A stretch of 26,926 nt of DNA, taken from the NCBI GenBank assembly GCA_902782475.1, contig CACZNR010000009.1, positions 1 to 26,926 of the forward strand, given 5' to 3'. Positions 8,342 to 15,270 of the stretch are shown here, piece after piece (the first letter of the stretch is position 1; each line of letters starts with the position of its first letter). This stretch comes from an uncultured Eubacteriales bacterium (GTDB lineage: Bacteria; Bacillota; Clostridia; Christensenellales; Christensenellaceae). Both the position numbers and the translations under genes were made by a program. The notes below the pieces were generated by a model. It did not search any database and had not been told where the DNA came from. It saw only the letters and a list, made by a program, of their open reading frames with translations.

Positions 8342-9496
8342 TTAATTCATGTTTTTCAGATAAGCTGTGATGGAATCTCTGTCTGAGCTGACAGACCCCT
8401 GACAGAAGAACGGGTCCCTTCCGCCACCACGGCCTGACAGGGCAGCATTGAACGCCTTTACCATGGCTCTTATGTCACTTCCTGTTTTTCCGATAGCATA
8501 TCTGTAGCCGTTTTCGTCATTTCCGGAGAAGACACTGACAAGTCCTGAGGTCTTATCCATTACCATCACACAAAGCTCCCTTATGGAGTCTGAATCCAGT
8601 CCGTCCATGAACAGCAGGGCTTCTTCACTTCCCAGATAGCCTGATGCAATGGACTCAAAATGCAGTCTTGAAAGCTCCTTCACTCTTTCCTTCAGGATGT
8701 CTCTTTCGGAGAGGAGCCTCTTTACTGCTTCGTCCGTTTCCAGCATCTTTGCAGAAAGAAGGGCAGATATGCTGTGATTCCTGTCAAATATCTGGCCAAG
8801 GTATCTGCGGGCACGCTCTCCGCAGATTATCTCAAGGCGTGTACCGTCCCTGAGATTTGTTGAGCTTACGATCTTTACAAGACCGATCTCACCTGTACGT
8901 CTTACGTGTGTTCCGCAACAGGCACATGTATCGGCTCCCGGGAACTCCACTATCCTTATCTCTCCATGTATCTCTTTCTTGCTCCTGTAGTCAAAAGGAA
9001 CTTCGAAGAAGGAAGGGTATACGTTTATCACTACCTCATGATCCTCCTGGATATACCTGTTGGCCATATCCTCAAGAAGCACTATGTCTTCCTCAGGTAT
9101 CCTTCCGGAGAAATCAATCTCGGTGAAAAGCGCTCCCATGTGGAAGCCGACGTTGTCATATCCGTATCTTTTATGGATCAGTCCGGAAAGCACATGCTCA
9201 CCTGAGTGCTGCTGTGTAAGATCATCCCTGCGAAGGCCATCGACCTTCCCGCTGACGGTCTTTCCGGGTTCTATGGGAGTTCTGGAATAGTGGTATATGA
9301 TGCCGTTTTTCTCATGGACATCAAATACTTCGGCACCGTCTATCTTACCGTGATCTGCAGGCTGACCTCCTCCTTCAGGATAGAAGGCCGTCTGGTCAAG
9401 CTCTATAAGGTAATGATCGTTTTTTTCCGTGCATGAGAGCACAGTGGCATCAAAGATCCTCAGAAGCGGATCGCTTTCATATAATTTTACTGTCAT
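8342..9496 (-). CDS. AlaX-type alanyl-tRNA editing hydrolase (long form with DHHA1 domain)
   Basis: Trans-editing enzyme that hydrolyses Ser- or Gly-mischarged tRNA-Ala. The 384-residue protein lacks the synthetase catalytic core and starts directly with the editing module: FYPEGGGQPADHG (39-50), the metal motif H97-x3-H101 in QQHSGEHVLS, and C193-x3-H197 in ACCGTHVRRTGEIG, giving the full zinc tetrad. A charged helical stretch (about 245-280) leads to a C-terminal DHHA1 domain ending in GRGGGRDPFFCQG. This is the AlaX-L architecture. ATG 9494-9496 has AAGGATG about nine bases upstream on the minus strand. The gene is divergent from the BadF-type gene and converges on the S component. Confidence 0.92.
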   Translation of the reverse strand: MTVKLYESDPLLRIFDATVLSCTEKNDHYLIELDQTAFYPEGGGQPADHGKIDGAEVFDVHEKNGIIYHYSRTPIEPGKTVSGKVDGLRRDDLTQQHSGEHVLSGLIHKRYGYDNVGFHMGALFTEIDFSGRIPEEDIVLLEDMANRYIQEDHEVVINVYPSFFEVPFDYRSKKEIHGEIRIVEFPGADTCACCGTHVRRTGEIGLVKIVSSTNLRDGTRLEIICGERARRYLGQIFDRNHSISALLSAKMLETDEAVKRLLSERDILKERVKELSRLHFESIASGYLGSEEALLFMDGLDSDSIRELCVMVMDKTSGLVSVFSGNDENGYRYAIGKTGSDIRAMVKAFNAALSGRGGGRDPFFCQGSVSSDRDSITAYLKNMN

Positions 9497-9581
9497 AATC
9501 TACATCCTTGAAAAGATATGGTTATTATAACAGAAAGCATGAGCTTTGTTTATGTGATAAAATCATAATACAGGTGAGGTC
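9497..9581. promoter_or_regulatory. Divergent spacer with a minus-strand promoter for alaX
   Basis: On the minus strand a consensus -10 TATAAT lies at 9529-9524 with TAAACA (9552-9547) 17 bases upstream as a modest -35. On the plus strand the best -10 is CATAAT at 9564-9569 without a clear -35. AGGTGAGG at 9572-9579 is the ribosome site for the next gene. Confidence 0.5.
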
Positions 9582-10574
9582 ATGGATATGAAACGTTTTG
9601 TTATGGGTATCGACGGCGGAGCTACAAAGACTCACGTCATGATATGTGATACTGAATTGAATAAGGTCTGTCTCATGGAAGGGGGAGCTTCAAGCCACGA
9701 ATTCCTTCCGGGCGGATTTGATGAGGCTGCAGGAGTACTTGAAGCCCTCATAGACGATGCTCTCTTTAAGGCAGGGATAGGTATCGGTGATGTGGAGTGC
9801 GCTGTCTTCGGACTTGCAGGTCTTGATGTCTCATACCAGTATGACGAGATGGAGAAACGGATAAAGGCGTTTCTTGGATGTCCTTTCCTTTTATTCAATG
9901 ATGCATTCCTTCCGATACTGGCAGGTTCTGACAGCGGATATGGCATAGGGGCAATAAACGGCACGGGCTTTTCAGTAGCAGGACTGGACAGAAATGGGAA
10001 CAGGCTACAGATAGGCGGTTTCCATGAGTTTTCCGATGATTTCGGCGGAGGCAAGTGGTATACGGAACAGGTGATCTCTGCTGTCTACAGATACATGTAC
10101 AAGCTGGGAGAGAAGTCTGTCATGGTAGATCTTGTAACGGAAGGACTTGGCTTTCCTGCCGATGAGATGTTCATGGAGAATGTAAACAGGCTTTTCACTT
10201 CTGACAGGAATGCACTTAGGCTCACCTGCTGCAAAGCGCTTCACAGAGCTGCTGACGAAGGAGACAGGACGGCACGCAGCATAATTGAAAAGTCCGTTTC
10301 AGAGTATTCCCTCATATTTGACTCGATGCTCGATAAGCTTGATTTCGGTGAAGATAAGGTAAACGTGGTAGTGACCGGCTCCCAGTTCACAAGAGGTTCT
10401 GCCTTCATAATGGAAAGCCTCAGGGATATCATGGACAGAAGACTGGAGCTTATGACCTTCTCGGATCCTCCGGTATTCGGAGCAGTTGCTGAGGCACTCA
10501 GGAGCCTTGGGAAGATACAGGAAAGAAAGGTCCTGTTCCATGTGCTCAGGGAGAACATGAATCATGGAAAGTAA
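9582..10574 (+). CDS. BadF/BcrA-type ASKHA ATPase, probably an N-acetylhexosamine-type kinase
   Basis: Member of the BadF/BadG/BcrA/BcrD superfamily, 330 residues. Phosphate-1 motif GIDGGATKTHV (9-19), GLAGLDVS (75-82), a phosphate-2 aspartate in LLFNDAFLP, INGTGFSVAG near 130, FHEFSDDFGGGKWYTEQ, and the adenosine-side VVVTGSQFTRGS are all visible. Those with this size and the DDFGGGKW-like stretch are usually GlcNAc or related sugar kinases; the dehydratase-activator branch has a cysteine pair for a 4Fe-4S cluster, which is not evident here. ATG 9582 or the in-frame ATG 9588 could start it; AGGTGAGG lies 2 bases before the first and 8 before the second, but read as an AGGTGA core the first is well placed. 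It overlaps the next gene by 11 bases. Confidence 0.8.
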   Translation: MDMKRFVMGIDGGATKTHVMICDTELNKVCLMEGGASSHEFLPGGFDEAAGVLEALIDDALFKAGIGIGDVECAVFGLAGLDVSYQYDEMEKRIKAFLGCPFLLFNDAFLPILAGSDSGYGIGAINGTGFSVAGLDRNGNRLQIGGFHEFSDDFGGGKWYTEQVISAVYRYMYKLGEKSVMVDLVTEGLGFPADEMFMENVNRLFTSDRNALRLTCCKALHRAADEGDRTARSIIEKSVSEYSLIFDSMLDKLDFGEDKVNVVVTGSQFTRGSAFIMESLRDIMDRRLELMTFSDPPVFGAVAEALRSLGKIQERKVLFHVLRENMNHGK

Positions 10575-11604
10575 TTACGATATCATAGTTGTCGGTGCAG
10601 GTCCTGCATCGAGCATATTCTGCAGATATATCAGTAACAGATACAGTGTTCTGAGGCTCGACGGAAGCTTCGGAAGAGAAAAGCCCTGCGGCGGGCTCCT
10701 GGCTCCGCAGAGCGTTTCATTCCTTAAGGAGATGGATCTTTGTGTCCCCGATGAGGTGATGGTGGAGCCAAGGGTAAGGCATATAAGGACCATGGACCTT
10801 GGAACGGGAAGGGAAAGGAACTATCCGAGGAACTATGTGAACATGGACAGGAAGAAGTTCGATAACTGGCTCAAGGGACTTTCGGGAGACAATGTGGTGA
10901 CAGTGCCTGCAAAGGCCGTCAACATACGAAAGGGCAGAAATCAGTATATAGTGTCCCTGAAGTTTGAGGACGGTCTTCAGAGAAAAGTCACATGCAGGTA
11001 TCTGGTGGGAGCAGACGGTGCAGGCAGCATCGTCAGAAGGGAGCTCTTCAAGGGCAGGAAGGATGCCATCAAGCACTATGTTTCCATTCAGGAGAGATAC
11101 CGGCTGAAGGATGATGAGATCTTTGCATGCATTTTTGACAGAGAGACGAGCCCCAGCTGTTCATGGCTCTTTACAAAGGAAGATGAGATAAGCTTCGGAG
11201 GAGCCTATGAACCTCAGGGAGCAAGAGATAATTTTGAAAAGCAGAAGAAAAAGCTCAGCGATGATCAAGGCTACAGGCTGGGAGAGGTGCTGGAATCAAG
11301 TGCCTGCATGATATACAGGCCAAGGAGAAGATCCGACTTCATGCTCGGTGACGGCACCATGTTCCTTGCAGGGGAAGCGGCTGGATTCATATCTCCCACA
11401 TCATTTGAAGGCATAAGCTATGCAATGAAGACAGGAAAGGCACTGGCTGAAGCCTTTGACAGTGAAGACATATTGTCCTCATACGGGAAGAAGGTAAAGC
11501 ATCTTCAGGGAGACATCCTGAAAAAGCGTTTCAAGCGACCGTTCATGTATGATCAGCTGCTGAGAAACCTTGTACTCATAAGCGGGATACAGGCAGAGAA
11601 ATGA
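10564..11604 (+). CDS. FAD-dependent oxidoreductase of the geranylgeranyl-reductase-like family
   Basis: A 346-residue flavoprotein. The N-terminal dinucleotide loop is YDIIVVGAGPASSIFCRY, with serine in place of the third glycine of GxGxxG. It is followed by EKPCGGLLAPQS, a segment typical of the geranylgeranyl reductase/digeranylgeranylglycerophospholipid reductase group, YLVGADGAGSIVRR (second FAD contact), and FLAGEAAGFISPTSFEGISYAMKTGKALAEA, which binds the FAD pyrophosphate and ribityl chain. The substrate is unknown; in bacteria these proteins reduce or oxidise hydrophobic ring or isoprenoid compounds. ATG 10564 lies inside the end of the BadF-type gene, with GGGAG 12-15 bases upstream, so the pair is an operon. 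Its TGA forms the foot of a terminator hairpin. Confidence 0.8.
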   Translation: MESNYDIIVVGAGPASSIFCRYISNRYSVLRLDGSFGREKPCGGLLAPQSVSFLKEMDLCVPDEVMVEPRVRHIRTMDLGTGRERNYPRNYVNMDRKKFDNWLKGLSGDNVVTVPAKAVNIRKGRNQYIVSLKFEDGLQRKVTCRYLVGADGAGSIVRRELFKGRKDAIKHYVSIQERYRLKDDEIFACIFDRETSPSCSWLFTKEDEISFGGAYEPQGARDNFEKQKKKLSDDQGYRLGEVLESSACMIYRPRRRSDFMLGDGTMFLAGEAAGFISPTSFEGISYAMKTGKALAEAFDSEDILSSYGKKVKHLQGDILKKRFKRPFMYDQLLRNLVLISGIQAEK

Positions 11605-11626
11605 GACCATAAGGTCTCTTTTTTTT
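11603..11626 (+). terminator. Intrinsic terminator overlapping the oxidoreductase stop codon
   Basis: GAGACC (11603-11608) pairs with GGTCTC (11613-11618) over an ATAA loop and is followed by eight Ts. The stem begins within the TGA stop, and the csoR promoter starts only four bases after the T-tract. Confidence 0.85.
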
Positions 11627-11629
11627 GGG

Positions 11630-11658
11630 TTGACATATACCCCCATAGGGTATACTAT
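11630..11658 (+). promoter_or_regulatory. csoR-copA promoter with embedded CsoR operator
   Basis: A consensus -35 TTGACA is at 11630-11635. Downstream, TATACT (11651-11656, 15-base spacer) or TACTAT (11653-11658, 17-base spacer) can serve as -10. Between them lies the palindrome TATACCC (11636-11642), five bases, GGGTATA (11648-11654). Read on the minus strand the core is TACCCTATGGGGGTA, which closely matches known Firmicutes CsoR boxes upstream of copZA. Apo-CsoR bound here would block polymerase, and Cu(I) would release it. Confidence 0.88.
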
Positions 11659-11691
11659 ATCTGTGATATTCAGATGAATGGAGAAACAGAG

Positions 11692-11988
11692 ATGGCTGAT
11701 TGCTGTGAAATAAAACTGAAACACAGGACTGAAGATGAGATAAAGAGCCTCGTAAACAGGCTCAGCAGGATAGAGGGACAGGTCAGAGGACTTAAGAAGA
11801 TGGTGGAAGAAGATGCCTACTGTACTGACATACTGGTACAGTCACAGGCTGTAGGTGCAGCCATAAACTCATTCAACAAGGATCTGCTGGCATGTCACAT
11901 AAGGAACTGTGTGGTTGAAGATGTAAGAAACGGAAAGAACGAAGTTATAGATGATCTGGTGGCTACCATCCAGAAGCTCATGAAATAA
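11692..11988 (+). CDS. csoR: CsoR family copper-sensing repressor
   Basis: All-helical DUF156/CsoR repressor of 98 residues that binds DNA as apo-protein and leaves it on binding Cu(I). The Cu ligands are all present: C44 (AYCTDIL), H69 and C73 (ACHIRNC), with the expected spacing. Helix 1 carries NRLSRIEGQVRGLKKMVEE, the DNA-contacting stretch typical of the family. I chose ATG 11692 over ATG 11674 because GGAG at 11680-11683 sits eight bases before 11692, whereas nothing resembling a ribosome site precedes 11674, which is also close to the predicted transcript start. It is ten bases upstream of copA and behind a matching operator, so autoregulation of a csoR-copA operon is very likely. Confidence 0.95.
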   Translation: MADCCEIKLKHRTEDEIKSLVNRLSRIEGQVRGLKKMVEEDAYCTDILVQSQAVGAAINSFNKDLLACHIRNCVVEDVRNGKNEVIDDLVATIQKLMK

Positions 11989-11998
11989 GGAGAGGACA

Positions 11999-14776
11999 AT
12001 GACACAGTATAACGTTACCGGTATGAGCTGTGCAGCATGTGCTGCCAGGATAGAAAAAGCAGTCTCAAAGGTGAATGGTGTCACATCCTGCACCGTGAGC
12101 CTCCTTACCAATTCCATGGGAGTAGAAGGAAGCGCTTCTGAAAGCGATGTGATAAAGGCAGTGGTAGATGCCGGATATGGTGCAAAGGTCAAGGGACAGG
12201 AAAGTGTAAAAAGATCTGCGGAAGAAGATGCACTGGAAGACCACGAGACTCCTGTCCTCAGGAGAAGGCTCATAGCATCCATAGGCTTTCTTGCAGTGCT
12301 CATGTATGTCTCCATGGGACATATGATGTGGGGATGGCCTCTTCCTGCATTCTTTAATGACAATCATGTTGCAATGGGCATCGTACAGATGCTCCTTGCC
12401 ATCATAGTAATGATCATAAACAAGAAGTTCTTTGTCAGTGGTTTCAAGTCACTTCTTCACGGAGCACCAAACATGGATACCTTGGTGGCAATGGGTTCAA
12501 GTGCAGCATTTGTATACAGCACATTTGCACTTCTAATGATGACAAGGGCTCAGGTGGACATGGATACAGAGAAAGTCATGGGATACATGCATGAGTTCTA
12601 TTTTGAATCTGCGGCCATGATACTTACTCTTATCACTGTTGGAAAGATGCTGGAGGCCAGGGCAAAGGGAAAGACCACAAGTGCCCTCAAGGGACTTATG
12701 AGCCTTGCACCAAAGACTGCTACTGTCGTAAGAAACGGTGAAGAAGTCACGGTCCCTGTGGAGGAAGTCAGGAAGGGCGATATATTTGCAGTAAGGCCGG
12801 GAGAGAGCATCCCAGTGGACGGGATCATTCTGGAAGGGTCCTCTGCTATAAATGAGTCTTCACTTACAGGTGAGAGCATACCTGTGGACAAGACTAAAGG
12901 AGACATGGTATCTGCTGCAACCATAAACACTTCAGGATATATAAGATGCGAAGCTACAAGAGTAGGGGAAGATACGACCCTTTCACAGATAATACAGATG
13001 GTATCGGATGCTGCTGCCACAAAGGCACCTATAGCCAAGGTGGCTGACAAGGTAAGCGGGATCTTCGTTCCGGTGGTCATAGGAATAGCGACTGTTACAC
13101 TAATAGTATGGCTGCTTCTGGGACAGACCTTCGGTTATGCCATAGCAAGGGCAATATCAGTGCTTGTAATAAGCTGCCCATGTGCACTGGGACTTGCAAC
13201 GCCTGTTGCCATAATGGTGGGCAACGGAAAAGGTGCAAAGAATGGGATACTGTTCAAGACAGCCGTTTCACTTGAAGAAACAGGAAAAGTGCAGATCATA
13301 GCACTGGACAAGACAGGCACCATCACATCAGGGGAGCCAAAGGTCACTGACATCATACCTGCTTCAGGTTTCAGCGAAGAAGAACTCATGGATCTTGCAT
13401 ATGCCCTTGAAGCAAAGAGCGAACATCCTCTTGCACGTGCCATAGTGGAGAAGGCAGTGGAAGCAGGAAGGGAAGCCAAGGAGATATCTGGGTTTGAGGC
13501 ACTGCCTGGAAACGGCCTTAAGGGACAGCTTGATGGTAAAATGCTCTATGGTGGAAGCAAGAGATATATAACAGGCAAAGTAAAGGCTGACAGTGAGATA
13601 ATAAGTGAGGCTGACAGGCTGGCCGAGGAAGGCAAGACTCCGCTCCTCTTTGCAAAGGAGGACAGATTTGCAGGACTCATAGCCGTAGCTGACGTCATAA
13701 AGCCTGACAGTGCCGAAGCGATAAAAGAACTCAAGAACATGGGCATAAGGGTAGTCATGCTCACAGGTGACAATGAAAGGACTGCAAAGGCCATCGGAAA
13801 GTCTGCCGGTGTGGATGAGGTGGTTGCAGGCGTGCTTCCTGAAGGAAAGGAAAGCATAATAAGGGAACTTCAGAAGCATGGCAAGGTAGCTATGGTTGGT
13901 GACGGCATAAATGATGCTCCGGCTCTTACAAGGGCTGACATGGGTATAGCCATAGGAGCAGGAACCGATGTGGCCATAGATGCAGCTGACATAGTACTGA
14001 TGAAGAGCTCATTAAAGGATGTGGCTGCTGCAGTGAGGTTATCAAGGGCGACTCTGACCAACATCCATGAGAATCTGTTCTGGGCATTCATATACAATTC
14101 TATAGGTATACCTCTTGCCGCAGGTGCGCTCATTCCTTTCGGAATAACCCTGAACCCGATGTTTGGAGCTGCAGCAATGAGCCTTTCAAGCTTCTGTGTA
14201 GTAAGTAATGCCCTCAGACTCAATTTCTTCAGGATGTATGATCCTTCAAGGGACAGAAAACACAGGAATGCCATTGAGACTGACATATTTGAAGTAAATG
14301 AGGAACAGGAAGACAGAAAACTCACGAAGATCATGCACATAGAAGGCATGATGTGCGAACACTGTGAAGCAACTGTAAGGAAGGCTCTTGAAGCTGTACC
14401 AGAAGTTGTTGCCGCAGAAGTAAATCATGTAAAAGGTACAGCAGAGATCACACTGGACGGACCTGTGGATGATGCTGTTCTTATAAAGGCCGTGGAGGAT
14501 AAGGACTACAAGGTGATATCTGTGGAAGATCCTTCAGGGGCAGATAAAAAAGTGGAGGAAAAGAATATGAAACATACTGTAGTCATCGAAGGAATGATGT
14601 GCATGCACTGTGAAGCAACGGTCAAGAAAGCACTGGAAAACATCGAAGGTATCGAAAGTGCAGAAGTGAGCCACGAGAAGGGAACAGCTGTCATAACTAC
14701 AACATGTGACGTTGATCCTGAGGTCATAAAAAAGGCTGTGGAGGACAAGGATTACAAGTTCGTTTCCATGGACTGA
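11999..14776 (+). CDS. copA: Copper-exporting P1B-type ATPase with one N-terminal and two C-terminal HMA domains
   Basis: Membrane pump that expels Cu(I) with ATP. The 925 residues contain: an N-terminal heavy-metal-associated domain with GMSCAACAARIEK (copper ligands C10 and C13); eight membrane helices; the actuator loop with LTGES; CPC at 393-395 in ISCPCALGLATP (transport site); DKTGT with phosphorylated Asp437; the HP motif SEHPLARA; and GDGINDAPAL. Unusually the protein does not end after the last helix pair. It continues into two more HMA domains with GMMCEHCEATV (Cys786/Cys789) and GMMCMHCEATV (Cys868/Cys871). Usual length for bacterial CopA is about 720-830. The last domain looks like a fused CopZ chaperone and has its own apparent translation start. 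AAGGAGAGG precedes ATG 11999. Confidence 0.96.
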   Translation: MTQYNVTGMSCAACAARIEKAVSKVNGVTSCTVSLLTNSMGVEGSASESDVIKAVVDAGYGAKVKGQESVKRSAEEDALEDHETPVLRRRLIASIGFLAVLMYVSMGHMMWGWPLPAFFNDNHVAMGIVQMLLAIIVMIINKKFFVSGFKSLLHGAPNMDTLVAMGSSAAFVYSTFALLMMTRAQVDMDTEKVMGYMHEFYFESAAMILTLITVGKMLEARAKGKTTSALKGLMSLAPKTATVVRNGEEVTVPVEEVRKGDIFAVRPGESIPVDGIILEGSSAINESSLTGESIPVDKTKGDMVSAATINTSGYIRCEATRVGEDTTLSQIIQMVSDAAATKAPIAKVADKVSGIFVPVVIGIATVTLIVWLLLGQTFGYAIARAISVLVISCPCALGLATPVAIMVGNGKGAKNGILFKTAVSLEETGKVQIIALDKTGTITSGEPKVTDIIPASGFSEEELMDLAYALEAKSEHPLARAIVEKAVEAGREAKEISGFEALPGNGLKGQLDGKMLYGGSKRYITGKVKADSEIISEADRLAEEGKTPLLFAKEDRFAGLIAVADVIKPDSAEAIKELKNMGIRVVMLTGDNERTAKAIGKSAGVDEVVAGVLPEGKESIIRELQKHGKVAMVGDGINDAPALTRADMGIAIGAGTDVAIDAADIVLMKSSLKDVAAAVRLSRATLTNIHENLFWAFIYNSIGIPLAAGALIPFGITLNPMFGAAAMSLSSFCVVSNALRLNFFRMYDPSRDRKHRNAIETDIFEVNEEQEDRKLTKIMHIEGMMCEHCEATVRKALEAVPEVVAAEVNHVKGTAEITLDGPVDDAVLIKAVEDKDYKVISVEDPSGADKKVEEKNMKHTVVIEGMMCMHCEATVKKALENIEGIESAEVSHEKGTAVITTTCDVDPEVIKKAVEDKDYKFVSMD
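14567..14776 (+). CDS. Possible internal-start product of copA: free CopZ-like copper chaperone (69 aa)
   Basis: In the copA frame, ATG 14567 is residue Met857. It is preceded by GTGGAGG (14552-14558) and an eight-base spacer, an excellent ribosome site even by the standard of the window's real genes. Translation from here would give 69 residues starting MKHTVVIEGMMCMHC and ending at the copA stop. This is the exact size and layout of stand-alone CopZ (one HMA fold, CxxC with a preceding methionine, about 68-70 residues). No separate copZ gene is seen in the window. The preceding HMA domain has no comparable start. The alternative is that the site is coincidental and the domain only acts as part of CopA; E. 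coli copA is known to yield a chaperone by frameshifting, so dual products are plausible. Confidence 0.45.
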   Translation: MKHTVVIEGMMCMHCEATVKKALENIEGIESAEVSHEKGTAVITTTCDVDPEVIKKAVEDKDYKFVSMD

Positions 14777-14880
14777 TAATAATGGATAAAAGAAAAGAAG
14801 ACACAGGTAAAATAAAATTCTATTTTTGAACGAAGTTAAATAAAAAAGGAGTATGCTGTGTCTTCTTCGTCTGTTATTAT
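14776..14880. repeat. Long inverted repeat at the copA 3' end
   Basis: AAGAAGACACAG (14795-14806) pairs exactly with CTGTGTCTTCTT (14856-14867), and outside it ATAATAA (14776-14782) pairs with TTATTAT (14874-14880). The 49-base loop is AT-rich. There is no T-tract directly after the stem, so it is not a standard terminator; an RNA-stabilising 3' structure or a small palindromic element are both possible. A weak A/T hairpin (about 14893-14913) follows. Confidence 0.6.
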
Positions 14881-14969
14881 ATACTATTCTTGGAAAAAAA
14901 GAAGCCTTTTTTCTGGAAATATTAGAGAAATATTATAGCTTTATATGAAAATATATGTGAAATCTTTGT

Positions 14970-15049
14970 AAACACGTGTTTGAAGTAAACTTTAACGTTT
15001 AATTGATTGATTAAACGGGATATAACATTAAACTATCTTTAATGATTTT
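14970..15049. repeat. Cluster of short palindromes in the copA-cysK spacer
   Basis: Three inverted repeats lie in a row: AAACACGTGTTT (14970-14981); CGTTTAAT (14996-15003) with ATTAAACG (15010-15017); and CATTAAA (15026-15032) with TTTAATG (15038-15044) followed by ATTTTT, which could act as a weak plus-strand terminator. The second and third share a TTAAA core, as protein-binding sites would. No gene is convincing in this 494-base spacer; the stretch 15050-15148 between the palindromes and the cysK promoter shows nothing I can name. Confidence 0.5.
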
Positions 15050-15148
15050 TATCGGACAAAGCACTAGGATCACATTATTCATGAGGGTCTGAGAACGGCC
15101 TTCCTTACAGAGATCATCACAAACAACACCATATGATGCATGCCGGGT

Positions 15149-15177
15149 TTGACATTTTCATAGGTCAAGAATATAAT
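15149..15177 (+). promoter_or_regulatory. Consensus promoter of cysK
   Basis: TTGACA at 15149-15154 and TATAAT at 15172-15177 are separated by exactly 17 bases: a full-consensus sigma-A promoter. Transcription would begin near 15184, leaving a leader of about 87 bases before the cysK start. Such a strong promoter is expected to need repression, and the palindrome that follows fits this. Confidence 0.9.
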
Positions 15178-15197
15178 ACCTACTAATATAGTAGGTA
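15177..15197. promoter_or_regulatory. Rrf2-type (CymR/IscR-like) operator over the cysK start point
   Basis: Perfect 9-bp arms TACCTACTA (15177-15185) and TAGTAGGTA (15189-15197) flank ATA. The first arm shares the last base of the -10 box, so a bound protein would cover the start point. The ACTA-x3-TAGT core within an A/T-flanked palindrome resembles operators of Rrf2 family regulators. CymR, the Rrf2 cysteine-metabolism repressor of Firmicutes, is the natural candidate upstream of cysK; its gene is not in the window. Confidence 0.75.
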
Positions 15198-15270
15198 ATT
15201 GATCCGCACGCGTCATTTTAAGATGCAGTGAATCATTTACATAGATCTTTTTTTGATACAGGAGGAACAC

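Noticed and set aside
9582..10574. Dehydratase-activator (HgdC/BcrA type) role for the BadF-type gene
   Set aside because: The cysteine pair that holds the 4Fe-4S cluster in activators is not seen, and no 2-hydroxyacyl dehydratase subunits are nearby.
11674..11691. Upstream ATG as start of csoR
   Set aside because: No ribosome site before it, whereas ATG 11692 has GGAG eight bases upstream.
14782..14829. 15-codon frame starting ATGGATAAAAG just after copA
   Set aside because: Resembles the start of a regulator but stops at once, is part of the inverted repeat and has no ribosome site; not counted as a gene.
14854..14949. 31-codon frame (MLCLLRLLLYTIL...) after AAAAAAGGAGT
   Set aside because: The GGAG is only one base from the ATG, too close for initiation, and the frame lies in the arm of the inverted repeat.
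15079..15270. 63-codon minus-strand frame in the copA-cysK spacer
   Set aside because: It runs across the cysK promoter and operator, has no ribosome site and no recognisable pattern.
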